Assembly (NCBI GenBank): GCA_963730785.1
Contig: CAVSTF010000001.1
Coordinates: 248,001-312,000 of the forward strand
DNA length: 64,000 bases
Direction of reading: 5' to 3'
Source of the DNA: Bog-473 sp963730785
GTDB taxonomy: Bacteria; Actinomycetota; Acidimicrobiia; Acidimicrobiales; RAAP-2
Both the position numbers and the translations under genes were made by a program. The notes under the pieces were generated by a model, which saw only the letters and a program-made list of their open reading frames with translations, was not told the DNA's origin and did not search any database. Below are positions 45,632 to 55,198 of this stretch, piece after piece (position 1 is the first letter of the stretch; every line of letters begins with the position of its first letter).

Positions 45632-46606
45632 TCAGCCCGGGAGATCGACGAGCAGCTCGGCCACCAGGCGGTTGAAGCCCTCGCGCAGCTCGGTGCTGGC
45701 AATGCCGCTTGTGGCCGCCTGGGCCCGCTCCACATAGGTGCGGGCTTCGGCCACGCCGGCGGCAATGCCGGTCGAGTTGGCCACCAGGCTGCGGGCCTTC
45801 TCCCGTTCGGACTCGCCGAGGGGCTTGCCCAGGATTTCGCGCAGGCCGGATCCGACCTCGGGTTCGGCCAGGGCGACCAGGGCCGGGAAGGTATAGATGC
45901 CCTCGGCCAGGTCCTGGCCGGCCGGCTTGAGCAGTTCGCCCTCGGTGGCCGTGATGTCGAGAATGTCGTCGCGGATCTGGAAGACCATGCCGAAGCAGTG
46001 GCCGTACTCGGTGAGGGCGTCGACTTCGGCCGCCGGCAGGCCACCGGTGAGGGCGCCGATGCGGCACGAGGTGGCCGTTAGCGCCGCAGTCTTGCCGGCG
46101 ATGGCGTCGGTGTAGCTCTCCTTGGAGCGGTCGGTCTGGAAGGCGGAGCGGACCTCGGCCACCTGGCCCTGGCACAGCTTGCCCAGGGTGTTGGCCAGGA
46201 GTTCGGCGATCTCGACGCCCAGGCTGGCCGCGATGGCGGCCGAGCGGGCCAAGAGGTAGTCGCCGGCCACAATGGCCACCAAATTGCCGAAACGGGAGTT
46301 GACACTTTCGACGTTGCGCCGGATGGTGGCTTCGTCGAGCACGTCATCGTGGTAGAGCGAGGCCAGGTGGACGAGTTCGACCGCCACCGCGCCCATCAGG
46401 TCGTCGTGGGTGGCCTCGGCCCGCCCGCCGGTGGCCGTGGCCAGGGCCAACATGGGTCGGAGGCGTTTGCCGCCGGCCGCGATCAGGTGGGTGGTGACGT
46501 CGTCCAGAAAGGCGTCGCCCGTGACCACGGAGCTGGTCAGGAGGGGTTCGAGGCGCTGCAAGTCATCCTGCAGGAGGGGCAGGCCGAGGGCCTCCGTGGC
46601 GTTCAC
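45632..46606 (-). CDS. Polyprenyl diphosphate synthase
   Basis: 324 residues with both aspartate-rich motifs, LYHDDVLDEA (first) and FQIRDDILDI (second), and AGGKRLRPML. It elongates isoprenoid diphosphates using IPP made by the MEP pathway (ispD and ispF lie at 52.4-53.6 kb). In actinobacteria such enzymes feed menaquinone side chains (GrcC/IspB type). Product length cannot be set with confidence from sequence. Confidence 0.92.
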   Translation of the reverse strand: MNATEALGLPLLQDDLQRLEPLLTSSVVTGDAFLDDVTTHLIAAGGKRLRPMLALATATGGRAEATHDDLMGAVAVELVHLASLYHDDVLDEATIRRNVESVNSRFGNLVAIVAGDYLLARSAAIAASLGVEIAELLANTLGKLCQGQVAEVRSAFQTDRSKESYTDAIAGKTAALTATSCRIGALTGGLPAAEVDALTEYGHCFGMVFQIRDDILDITATEGELLKPAGQDLAEGIYTFPALVALAEPEVGSGLREILGKPLGESEREKARSLVANSTGIAAGVAEARTYVERAQAATSGIASTELREGFNRLVAELLVDLPG

Positions 46607-46768
46607 TTCCTGTGACGTTAGGCGACAGCTGAACCGCCGTGACAGCCACGTGATTGTGTCGGCCGCATGAATAGGGGTGCCAAGTCGTTCCCAGGGTGGT
46701 AGCTGCCGCCTGTTGTGAGGGAGGGCGCAGGTACACTGAAGTCCGAGCTAGATAGAGAGGCGGTCACG

Positions 46769-49294
46769 GTGTTCGAACGCTTCACCGACCGGGCACGAAG
46801 AGTATTAGTGCTGGCGCAGGAGGAAGCACGTCTCCTGAACCACAGCTTCATCGGTACTGAGCACATTCTGCTCGGGCTGATCCACGAGGGGGAAGGCGTC
46901 GCAGCCAAGGCGCTGGAGTCACTCGGCATCTCGTTGGAGGCTGTGCGCGAGAAAGTCGAAGAGACCATCGGTATGGCCGGTACGGCCCCGAGCGGGTCTC
47001 CTCCGTTCACGCCACGTGCGAAAAAGGTTTTGGAGCTGTCGCTCCGCGAGGCCCTGCAACTGGGCCACAGCTACATCGGCACTGAGCACATGCTGCTCGG
47101 CCTCGTCCGTGAGGGCGAGGGTGTGGCCGCCACGGTGTTGGTCAGCCTGGGCGCTGACTTGGGCCGGGTGCGCCAGCAGGTCATCCAGCTGATGTCGGGC
47201 AGCCAGAGCGGCAAGGACGCCGTCGGAGCGGCCCAGGGTGCCACCACCGGCGACACCAGTTCGGGTTCAGCGGTGCTGGACCAGTTCGGCCGCAACCTGA
47301 CCCAACTGGCCCGAGACGGCAAGTTGGACCCGGTCATCGGGCGTGAGAAGGAAATCGAGCGGGTCATGCAGGTCCTGTCCCGTCGGACCAAGAACAACCC
47401 GGTCCTCATCGGCGAGCCCGGTGTGGGTAAGACCGCCATTGTGGAGGGCCTGGCCCAACGCATCGTGGCCAACGAGGTCCCCGAGACGCTGACCAACAAG
47501 CAGCTGTACACCCTCGACCTGGGCGCCCTGGTGGCCGGGAGCCGCTACCGCGGTGACTTCGAGGAGCGCTTGAAGAAGGTCCTCAAGGAGATCCGGACCC
47601 GGGGCGACATCGTCCTGTTCATTGACGAGATCCACACCCTGGTCGGTGCGGGTGCCGCCGAGGGCGCCATCGACGCTGCCTCCATCCTCAAGCCCATGCT
47701 GGCTCGGGGTGAGCTGCAGACGGTCGGGGCGACCACCATTGACGAGTACCGCAAGCACCTGGAGAAGGACGCCGCGCTTGAGCGACGCTTCCAGCCGGTG
47801 AAGGTGGACCAGCCGACGGTGGCCCTGACCATCGACATCCTCAAGGGACTGCGCGACCGCTACGAGTCGCACCACGCCGTGAGCATCACCGACCAGGCCC
47901 TGGTGGCCGCGGCCAACCTGGCCGACCGCTACCTGGCCGACCGGTTCCTCCCGGACAAGGCGATCGACCTCATTGACGAGGCCGGTAGTCGTCTGCGCAT
48001 CCGCCGCATGGCCAACCCGCCCAGCGCCAAGAAGCTGGAAGAGGAGATCACGCGCCTGCGGGCCGACAAGGAAGCGGCCATTGAGAAGGGTGCCTTCGAG
48101 CAGGCCAAGAAGTTGGCCGAGCAGGAGAAGGAGCGCCTGGAGATCAAGGAAGCGCAAGAGGCCGAACTTCGGGCCGAGGGCGTGGACCTGTTCGACGTGG
48201 TGGACGAGGAAGTCATCGCCGAAGTGCTGGCGGCCTGGACCGGCATTCCGGTCTACCGACTCACCGAGGAGGAGACCGCCAAGCTCCTGCGCATGGAGGA
48301 CGAACTGCACAAGCGGGTCATCGGTCAGGAAGAGGCGCTCAAGGCGCTGTCCCGGGCCATTCGCCGCACGCGGGCCGGTCTCAAGGACCCCAAGCGGCCG
48401 AGCGGTTCGTTCATCTTCTTGGGCCCGACCGGTGTCGGCAAGACCGAGCTGGCCAAGACGCTGGCCGAGTTCCTGTTCGACGACGAGGACGCGCTGATTC
48501 AGCTCGACATGTCCGAGTACATGGAGAAGCACACCGTGAGCCGCCTGGTCGGTTCGCCTCCCGGGTACGTGGGCTACGAAGAGGGCGGTCAGTTGACCGA
48601 GGCCGTGCGGCGCAAGCCGTTCTCGGTGGTCCTCTTCGACGAGGTCGAAAAGGCGCACCCGGACGTGTTCAACACCCTGCTGCAGATTCTGGAAGACGGT
48701 CGCCTGACCGACGCCCAGGGCCGCTCGGTGGACTTCAAGAACACGGTGCTGATCATGACGTCCAACCTCGGTACGGCCGACCTGCGCAAGTCCTCCATGG
48801 GTTTTGCCAAGACGTCCGAAGCGGTCACCTACGAGCGCATGAAGGCCAAGGTCGACGAGGCACTGAAGGGCCACTTCCGCCCCGAGTTCCTCAACCGTAT
48901 CGACGAGGTCATCGTGTTCCACGAGCTCTCGCGGGCCGAGGTCACGGAAATCGTGGACCTGCTCATGTCGCGCACGATCTCGCAGCTGTCGGATCAGGGC
49001 ATCGGCCTTGAACTGACGCCGGCGGCTCGTACGTTCCTGGCCGAAAAGGGTTACGACCCGCAGTTGGGGGCACGGCCACTGCGCCGGGCCATCCAGCGGC
49101 TGATCGAAGACCCGTTGTCGGAGCGGATCCTCTGGAAGGAATTCCGGGTCGGCGAGACCATTGTGGTCGACGTCGAGGAATCGCCCATCGACGGCGAGGG
49201 TCCTTCGCTCAGCTTCCGGGCCATCGAAGGGCATGCAGCCACCTCCGCTGGAGTTGGCGGGAGCAGGCGCCGAATCGGAATAGGTATGCAGTAG
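46769..49294 (+). CDS. clpC: ATP-dependent Clp protease ATPase subunit ClpC
   Basis: 841 residues from GTG 46769 (MFERFTDRARRVLVLAQEEA), the standard ClpC opening, with GAGAGG upstream; an in-frame ATG at 46715 is less likely. Two Clp-N repeats are followed by AAA-1 (GEPGVGKT, VLFIDEIHTLVGAGAAEG), a UVR/middle coiled region, and AAA-2 (GPTGVGKT, VLFDEVEKAHPDVFN). It unfolds proteins for ClpP. The 2.5-kb gene has no frame break, a useful control for the error-prone genes nearby. Confidence 0.97.
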   Translation: MFERFTDRARRVLVLAQEEARLLNHSFIGTEHILLGLIHEGEGVAAKALESLGISLEAVREKVEETIGMAGTAPSGSPPFTPRAKKVLELSLREALQLGHSYIGTEHMLLGLVREGEGVAATVLVSLGADLGRVRQQVIQLMSGSQSGKDAVGAAQGATTGDTSSGSAVLDQFGRNLTQLARDGKLDPVIGREKEIERVMQVLSRRTKNNPVLIGEPGVGKTAIVEGLAQRIVANEVPETLTNKQLYTLDLGALVAGSRYRGDFEERLKKVLKEIRTRGDIVLFIDEIHTLVGAGAAEGAIDAASILKPMLARGELQTVGATTIDEYRKHLEKDAALERRFQPVKVDQPTVALTIDILKGLRDRYESHHAVSITDQALVAAANLADRYLADRFLPDKAIDLIDEAGSRLRIRRMANPPSAKKLEEEITRLRADKEAAIEKGAFEQAKKLAEQEKERLEIKEAQEAELRAEGVDLFDVVDEEVIAEVLAAWTGIPVYRLTEEETAKLLRMEDELHKRVIGQEEALKALSRAIRRTRAGLKDPKRPSGSFIFLGPTGVGKTELAKTLAEFLFDDEDALIQLDMSEYMEKHTVSRLVGSPPGYVGYEEGGQLTEAVRRKPFSVVLFDEVEKAHPDVFNTLLQILEDGRLTDAQGRSVDFKNTVLIMTSNLGTADLRKSSMGFAKTSEAVTYERMKAKVDEALKGHFRPEFLNRIDEVIVFHELSRAEVTEIVDLLMSRTISQLSDQGIGLELTPAARTFLAEKGYDPQLGARPLRRAIQRLIEDPLSERILWKEFRVGETIVVDVEESPIDGEGPSLSFRAIEGHAATSAGVGGSRRRIGIGMQ

Positions 49295-49312
49295 CGGTAC
49301 GTAACGCTTGAC

Positions 49313-49344
49313 CAAGATGCCGGGCCTTCGGGCCCGGCATCTTG
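49313..49344 (+). terminator. Hairpin terminator after clpC
   Basis: CAAGATGCCGGGC (49313-49325) pairs perfectly with GCCCGGCATCTTG (49332-49344) around a CTTCGG loop; no U tract follows. It lies 18 bases past the clpC stop. Confidence 0.8.
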
Positions 49345-49393
49345 CGTGTGTGGCTCGGGCCGATGTGACACCCTCGGCTTACGGTTGCGGCCC

Positions 49394-50782
49394 ATGGCTC
49401 GAGCGAATGCGGCGGCGTATATCTGTACCTCCTGCGAGGGTTCGGTTCTCCAATGGGTAGGCCGTTGTCCGCACTGTGGCGAATGGAATGCGTTGGAGGC
49501 CCATCAGCCCGGCGCAGGCTGCCGGGGTCGGCAATGAGGCGGTTTCGCTTCGCTTGGTGACCGGTGGGGCGACACCACCCATGTCCACCGGATTGAAGGA
49601 GGTCGACCGTGTGTTGGGCGGCGGGTTTGTGGCCGGCTCAGTCACCCTGGTCTACGGACCACCCGGGGTGGGCAAGTCCACCCTGCTGTTCCAGGTGCTG
49701 TCGTCGGTCGCCTCGGCCGGGATTGACGTGCTGCTGGCCTCGGCCGAAGAGTCGCTGGTCCAGGTGAGCGGCCGGGCCGGGAGGATCGGCGCCGTGCCCG
49801 AACGCCTGCTGGCCTTGGAAGGTCACGACGTCGGCGCCATCGAGACGGCCATCGATCGGCACCACCCCGGTTTGGTGGTGGTCGATTCGATTCAGTCGAT
49901 TTCTGATGACGGAGTGCCCGGAGCGGCGGGCAGTCTCTTGCAGGTCAAAGCCTGTGTGGAGCGCCTGACTCGCCTGGCCAAGTCCACCGGCGTGCCCATC
50001 GTGCTGGTGGGTCACGTCACCAAGGACGGCGACCTGGCCGGACCCCGGGCCATCGAGCACCTGGTCGACACCGTGCTCTCCTTCGACGGCGATCGCCATC
50101 ACGCCGTGCGCCTGCTGACCGCGGTCAAGCATCGATTCGGGCCGGCCGGAGAAGTTGGCATCTTCGAAATGCGCGACGACCGGACTTCGCACCGTGGCGG
50201 ATCCCGGCCAGTTGTTGCTGGGCGACCGGCTGGCTGGCATGTCGGGGTCGGTGGTGGTGCCGGTGCTGCAGGGTCGACGTTCGCTTCTGGTCGAGGTGCA
50301 GGCTTTGGTGGCCCGCCCAGGCTCAGGTGCTCGACCGCGGGCGTTGGGAGTCGACGCTGCTCGGGTGTCGCTGCTTATGGCCGTCTTGGAGGCCCGAGCG
50401 CAACATCCGATCAGCGGGTGCGACGTCTTCATTGCGGCCGTGGGCGGCATCACCGTGACCGAGCCGGCAGTCGATCTGGGCATCGCGCTGGCGCTGGCCT
50501 CGGCTGCCAACGACCGCGCCGGTGAACTTCGATCTGGTCGTCTTCGGTGAACTGGGCCTGGCGGGCGAGCTCCGGATGGTGCCCGGAGCCGATCGGCGGC
50601 TGATCGAGGCTAAGCGGGCTGGTTACACCCGGGCCATCGTGCCGGCTTCGACGCCGGCCGAAGCCATCCCAGACGGCATGGAAGTGCATCAGGTCAGGAC
50701 CTTGTTTGATGCGGTCCGGGTCTTTTTCAGTGACTTCACGGGTACGATGCCGAGGTGGTCGATCGGGGCAGCCAGCCGCTAA
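49394..50782 (+). CDS. radA: DNA repair protein RadA/Sms (three frameshifts)
   Basis: The zinc finger (YICTSCEGSVLQWVGRCPHC) starts at ATG 49394. The ATPase core, VYGPPGVGKSTLL with the RadA motif AVKHRFGPAGEVG (KHRFG for the usual KNRFG), lies in the next frame. GLRTVADPGQLLLGDR to LGIALALASAAND is in a third, and VNFDLVVFGELGLAGELRMV with the Lon-like C-terminus in a fourth, ending at 50782. Breaks near 49510, 50173 and 50520 each need one base removed. RadA is a branch-migration helicase in recombination and commonly sits before disA. Confidence 0.88.
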
Positions 50783-51813
50783 ATGAGGCCCTGGCCCTGA
50801 TCGCACCGGGGACGGCGCTGCGGGAGGGCTTGGACCGAATTCTGCAGGCCAAGCACGGCGCCCTGATCGTGATCGGCGATGATCCGGCGGTGCTCTCGGT
50901 CTGCACCGGCGGTTTCCTGCTCGATGCCGAGTACAGCCCCCAACGGCTGTCCGAGCTGGCCAAAATGGATGGCGCCATCATTCTGGCCGCCGACGCGTCC
51001 CGGATTGCCCGGGCCAACGTCCACCTGGTGCCCAAGGCGTCGATCGCCACCACGGAGACCGGAACCCGGCATCGGACGGCCGAGCGGGTGGCCCGCTCCA
51101 TTGACGTGCCGGTGGTGGCCGTCTCCGAAGCCATGGCCACCATCGCCGTCTACCGCAACAGTTTGAAGCACACGTCGCAGTCGGCTGGTTGGTTGATCGA
51201 CCGCAGTCAGCCAGGCGCTGGCCACCCTGCAGCGCTTCCGGGTGCGCTTTGACGATGCGTTGACCACGCTGACCCGTTCCGAAATGGAGGACACGGTCTC
51301 CATCCGTGACGTGGTCTCCGTGCTGCAGCCCGGGCGAAATGGTGCGCCGCATTGCCGAGGAAATTGAGGGCCACCTGGTCGAACTGGGCTCCGACGGCCG
51401 CCTGATCCACCTGCAGACCGAAGAGTTGAGCTCGGGCGTCAGTGACATCGTGACCCTGGTGGTGCGGGATTACGCCGGCAAGGCATCCTCGCTCGATCGG
51501 CTGCGGGCCCTGGCGCCCGATGACCTGATGGACCTCGGCCACGTCATGACCACGCTGCACCTGCCCCCGTCGGTCGAGGATCTCCATGCCGATACCTCGG
51601 CCCGGGGCTACCGGCTCCTCCATCGACTGCCCCAGATCTCGCCCACTGCTCATCGAACGTCTGGTGGAACGATTCGGCAGCCTCCCCGAGATCATGTCGG
51701 CCAGTGCGGCCGAGTTGGAATCGATCGACGGCATCGGGGCGGCCACGGCGCGGGCGGTGCGAGAAGGGCTGGCCCGGATGGTCGAAGCCAGCATTTTCGA
51801 GCGCTACGAGTGA
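50755..51813 (+). CDS. disA: DNA integrity scanning protein DisA, diadenylate cyclase (three frameshifts)
   Basis: The DAC domain is intact in the first frame: MDGAIILAAD and GTRHRTAERVA are the catalytic DGA and RHR motifs that make c-di-AMP. After WLIDRS the frame shifts (near 51208, 51332 and 51645). The conserved sequence continues as QALATLQRFRVRFDD, then GEMVRRIAEEIEGHLVELG, then PLLIERLVERFGSLPEIM and the HhH motif ESIDGIGAATARAV, ending FERYE at 51813. All three breaks are one extra base. It overlaps the radA end by 28 bases. Confidence 0.88.
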
Positions 51814-51841
51814 CCGGCGGGTCACTACGGCCCCGATCCTG

Positions 51842-51847
51842 TACAAT
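51842..51847 (+). promoter_or_regulatory. Candidate -10 element before carD
   Basis: TACAAT lies about 105 bases before the carD start in the only sizeable gap of this cluster. No convincing -35 element is seen at 17-18 bases, which is common for actinobacterial promoters. The gap to the GTG contains nothing else recognisable except the ribosome-binding site AAGGGAGA. Confidence 0.35.
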
Positions 51848-51950
51848 GGAAAGCTGCTGTCCGACCGGCTGACCTGCTGGGACCGGTACCGCAACACCTG
51901 AAAATCGTCACTGACTCGGCGCCGCGTCCGAGCATGTGCAAGGGAGACCA

Positions 51951-52430
51951 GTGTCCTTCAAGGTCGGAGACAAAGTCGTGTACCCCCATCACGGGGCTGC
52001 CGTCATTGAGAAGCGCGAGACAAAGGTCGCCTTTGGTGAGAAGCGCGAGTACCTGGTGCTGCGCCTGGCCTATGGCGATCTGATCCTCAACGTGCCGGCC
52101 GACAACACCGAGGGGGTCGGCCTCCGCGAAGTGATCAACGACGAGGAAGTCGAAGAAGTGTTCGCCGTGCTGCGCAAGAAGGAAGCGCGCATGCCGACCA
52201 ACTGGTCCCGTCGTTACAAGAACCACTCTGAGAAGCTGCGCTCCGGTGACATCTACCAGGTGGCCGAAGTGGTCCGGAACCTGTCCATCCGTGACAAGGA
52301 CAAGGGTCTGTCCGCCGGCGAGAAGCGCATGTTGCAGCGGGCCCGGCAGATCCTGGTGTCCGAGCTGACGTTCGCCCTCAACGTGGACGAAGAAACAGCC
52401 GAAGAGCGTCTGAACGACGCCCTGACCTAA
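51951..52430 (+). CDS. carD: CarD/CdnL-type RNA polymerase-binding regulator
   Basis: 159 residues from GTG 51951 (MSFKVGDKVVYPHHGAAVIE) with AAGGGAGA at the right distance. The N-terminal Tudor-like RNA polymerase-interacting domain and the helical C-terminal domain (MPTNWSRRYKNHSEKLRSGD, including the conserved Trp) are complete. It stabilises open complexes at rRNA and other promoters. Followed by ispD after 10 bases. Confidence 0.95.
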   Translation: MSFKVGDKVVYPHHGAAVIEKRETKVAFGEKREYLVLRLAYGDLILNVPADNTEGVGLREVINDEEVEEVFAVLRKKEARMPTNWSRRYKNHSEKLRSGDIYQVAEVVRNLSIRDKDKGLSAGEKRMLQRARQILVSELTFALNVDEETAEERLNDALT

Positions 52431-52440
52431 TCAGCGCGCC

Positions 52441-53091
52441 ATGGCGCTCGTGTGGGCGATCGTGGTGGCCGGAGGATCAGGTCGCCGTTTCGGCCAGCTG
52501 AAGCAGTTTGAGCAGTTGGTCGATCGCCCCGTCGTCGAATGGTCGGTGGCGGCGTGCCGCCCGGCGGCGAGTGGCGTCGTCCTGGTGGTGCCGGCCGGCA
52601 GCGACTTCGAGCCGGACTATGGCGCCGATGTGGTCGTGGCCGGTGGAGCGACCCGGGCCGAATCGGTGCGCAACGGTCTGACCGCGGTGCCGGCCGAGGC
52701 CGAGGTGATCGTGGTCCACGATGCGGCCCGACCGCTGGCCTCGGCCGAGCTCTTCGCTGCCGTGGTGGCTGCCGTGGTGCGCGAGGGGGCCGATGGGGCC
52801 ATCCCGGGGGTGGCGGTGAGTGACACCATCAAGGAGATTCGAGACGTGAACGGGGTCATGGAAGTCACCGGCACGCTGGACCGCAGCTCGTTGGTGGCGG
52901 TGCAAACGCCGCAGGCTTTCGCGGCTGAGCTGCTGCGCCGGGCTCACGCCGGGGGCTCCGAAGCGACCGACGATGCCGCGCTGGTCGAAGCGCTCGGCGC
53001 TACGGTGCGGGTGGTCCAAGGTGATCCGCGCAACATGAAGATCACCACCCGAGCCGATCTGCGCACGGCCGAACAACTGATGGAGGGCTGA
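52441..53091 (+). CDS. ispD: 2-C-methyl-D-erythritol 4-phosphate cytidylyltransferase
   Basis: 216 residues; nucleotide-binding IVVAGGSGRRFG followed by LKQFEQLVDRPVVEW, VVHDAARPLAS, and VQTPQAFAAELLRRAH near the C-terminus. It is the third step of the MEP isoprenoid pathway. ispF follows 2 bases after the stop. Confidence 0.96.
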   Translation: MALVWAIVVAGGSGRRFGQLKQFEQLVDRPVVEWSVAACRPAASGVVLVVPAGSDFEPDYGADVVVAGGATRAESVRNGLTAVPAEAEVIVVHDAARPLASAELFAAVVAAVVREGADGAIPGVAVSDTIKEIRDVNGVMEVTGTLDRSSLVAVQTPQAFAAELLRRAHAGGSEATDDAALVEALGATVRVVQGDPRNMKITTRADLRTAEQLMEG

Positions 53092-53093
53092 AC

Positions 53094-53565
53094 GTGCGAA
53101 TCGGTCAAGGCATCGACATCCACCGCTTCTCCGATGATCCCCATCGACCGCTGGTGCTCGGCGGCGTGGTCATTGAGGGCGGGCGGGGACTGGGCGGCCA
53201 CAGCGATGCCGATGCGGTGTGTCATGCCCTGGCTGATGCCGTGCTCGGGCGCCGTGAACCTGGGCGATCTGGGCCGGCACTTCCCCGATACCGATCCGGT
53301 GTGGGAAGGAGCGGACAGCGTCCGTCTGCTGACCGAAGTGGTGCGCATGGCGGCCGAGGCCGGCCATGTGGTGGCCAATGCGGACTGCACCGTCATCGCT
53401 GATGCACCCCGTCTGGCCCCGTACACCGATGCCATGGTGGAACGGCTCACCGGCGTGCTGGGCGCCCCGGTGTCGGTCAAGGCCACCCGGGCCGAAGGTC
53501 TGGGCGCGCTGGGCCGGGCCGAAGGTATTGCCTGCATGGCGGTCGTGCTGATGGAGCCGGCATGA
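53094..53565 (+). CDS. ispF: 2-C-methyl-D-erythritol 2,4-cyclodiphosphate synthase (frameshifted)
   Basis: MRIGQGIDIHRF provides the metal-binding DxH, and GGHSDADAVCHALADAVLG the next His. Then CTC-GGG-C-GCC (53244-53253) carries one extra base, and AVNLGDLGRHFPDTDP continues in the next frame through KATRAEGLGALGRAEGIACM to 53565. Normal length once repaired (about 156 residues). In other actinobacteria cysS often follows; here rlmB follows directly by an ATGA overlap. Confidence 0.9.
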
Positions 53566-54567
53566 GCCCGCCCCGGGGCCAGCGTCCCCGCGGTGGCGGA
53601 GGCGGGGCGGTCGCGAAGGTGGGGCGGTCGCGGTCGTGAGGGCGGCGGTCGCCGGCCCGAGCGGGATCGGGAAGAGAGCGAGCTCGGGGGCGACCAGGTC
53701 GAGGGACGCCAGGCCGTGCTCGAACTGCTGAGCGTCGGGCGGCGCACCGTTCGCCGGGTGCTGGTGGCCGAAGATCAGGACCCCTCGCCGCAGCTGGACA
53801 AGATCGAGGAGTTGGCGGTGCGCATGCGCATCCCGCTCGAGACGGTGCCCCGGCCCCGCCTCGATGCCCAGGCGCGCACGGAGTCACCGCAGGGCGTGCT
53901 GGCCCTGGCCCGTCCGATTGAGGCGGTTCCCCTGGAAGATCTGTGCGCGCCGAGCCGATCGGGCACGCCGGCCTTCTTGTTGGTGGCCGCCGGCATCACC
54001 GATCCGCGCAACCTCGGTGCCTTGTTGCGGAGCGCCGAGTGTGCCGGCGTGACCGGTGTGGTGCTGCCGCGGCATCGTTCGGCTCGCCTGTCGCCCACGG
54101 TGGCCAAGACGGCGGCCGGCGCCATCGAGCACCTCAACTTCGCCGTGGTCGGCGGCATCCCGGCTGCCCTGACCGTCATGGCCGATCTGGGCGTGTGGTC
54201 GGTCGGCCTGGCCGGCGAATCGCAGCAGTCGCTCTACGACCTCCCGCTGGGCGATGGCGCGGTGGCCTTGGTGGTGGGCAGCGAGGACAAGGGGCTGGCC
54301 CCACTGGTGCGCCGCCGCTGCGACGCCGTGGTCGGTATCCCTCAGCACGGCAAGTTGCCGTCGCTCAACGTCGGCGTGGCCGGCGCCGTGGCCGCCTTCG
54401 AAGTGGCTCGCCAGCGCAGCCTGCCCAAGCGCGCTAAACGGTCGTCGGCCGCCGGCTGCTCCACGGCGCAGAAGGCGCAGCGCCGAGCCGCCTCGGGAAT
54501 GGCGCTCAGGCACTCGGGGCAGTCCTTGGTCGCCGGCGCCTTGGCGTCACCATGGGGAGCAGGTTGA
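53562..54567 (+). CDS. rlmB: 23S rRNA (guanosine-2'-O)-methyltransferase RlmB, TrmH family (N-terminal frameshift)
   Basis: ATG 53562 overlaps the ispF stop and opens a Gly/Arg-rich tail (MSPPRGQRPRGGGG). The body, VEGRQAVLELLSVGRRTVRRV onward, is in the next frame, whose own first GTG is at 53593, so one extra base lies in the GC-rich run near 53590-53620. SPOUT motifs are clear: AAGITDPRNLGALLRSAE, VVGSEDKGL and IPQHGKLPSLNVGVAGA. The natural stop is probably near 54440, because the last 40 residues of the open frame are antisense to the mscL tail. Confidence 0.85.
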
Positions 54568-54883
54568 GCCTGGTCATGAGCTTGGTCAGCGGCACCACCA
54601 CGAAGAAGAACACGGCGGCCGCCTCAATGAGGAACGAGATCAGGGCGTTGAGAAAGCTGCCGTAGTAGAAGACGGAGTGGTTGAGGGTGAAGGTCAGGTT
54701 GGCGAAGTTGGGCTGACCGCCGATGGCGGCGATGATCGGCGTGATGAGGTCCTTGACCAGCGCCGTGATGACGGCCGTGAAGGCAACGCCCACCACCACC
54801 GCCACCATCAGGTCGATGATGTTGCCCCGCAATACGAATGCTCTGAAGTCCTTCAGCACTGAATCCCTCCTGGCCTGGATCAC
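54506..54883 (-). CDS. mscL: Large-conductance mechanosensitive channel MscL (C-terminal frameshift)
   Basis: 125 residues as read: DFRAFVLRGNIIDLMVAVVVG is the first helix, followed by FTAVITALVKDLITPII, a periplasmic loop and the second helix (FLNALISFLIEAAAVFFFVV). After LLPMV the frame ends at 54506 in RRRRPRTAPSA. In another frame the same DNA encodes KDCPECLSAIPEAARRCAFC, a four-Cys motif seen at the end of many actinobacterial MscL proteins. One missing base near 54545-54550 would restore it. The channel releases solutes on hypo-osmotic shock. Confidence 0.9.
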   Translation of the reverse strand: MIQARRDSVLKDFRAFVLRGNIIDLMVAVVVGVAFTAVITALVKDLITPIIAAIGGQPNFANLTFTLNHSVFYYGSFLNALISFLIEAAAVFFFVVVPLTKLMTRLNLLPMVTPRRRRPRTAPSA

Positions 54884-55014
54884 TTCTCACGGTGAGTGCG
54901 AGTGGACATGATGGTCCGCCCCGACCGGGGTCGGCAACGGCACCGGCGCCATGTGTCAGGACATAGGAGACCGTGACTGAGGGGGGTCTCCGATGTCGGG
55001 ACACATCACAAGAG

Positions 55015-55087
55015 AGCCCGAAGCAGGAATCGAACCCGCGACATCTTCATTACAAGTGAAGTGCTCTACCAACTGAGCTATTCGGGC
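55015..55087 (-). tRNA. tRNA-Thr (anticodon TGT)
   Basis: On the minus strand: acceptor GCCCGAA with TTCGGGC, D arm AGCTCAGTTGGTAGAGC, anticodon stem CTTCA/TGAAG with loop CTTGTAA (anticodon TGT), T arm GCGGG-TTCGATT-CCTGC. CCA is not encoded. A second threonine tRNA, with CGT anticodon, is at 5460. Confidence 0.95.
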
Positions 55088-55198
55088 AAATGGGCACGAG
55101 GCGAGTCGCGCCCAGTCTAAGACTACGCGGCCCGCAGCGGTCGTTTCGGTGACAATTGGCTTGCGTACCGGGCGCGGGCACGGCAGGCTGGGAATTCA

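Noticed and set aside
47267..49315. Open frame of 682 codons on the minus strand opposite clpC
   Set aside because: It is the antisense of a highly conserved, GC-rich ClpC gene; no family motif and no ribosome-binding site are seen. Third-position GC bias produces such long shadows.
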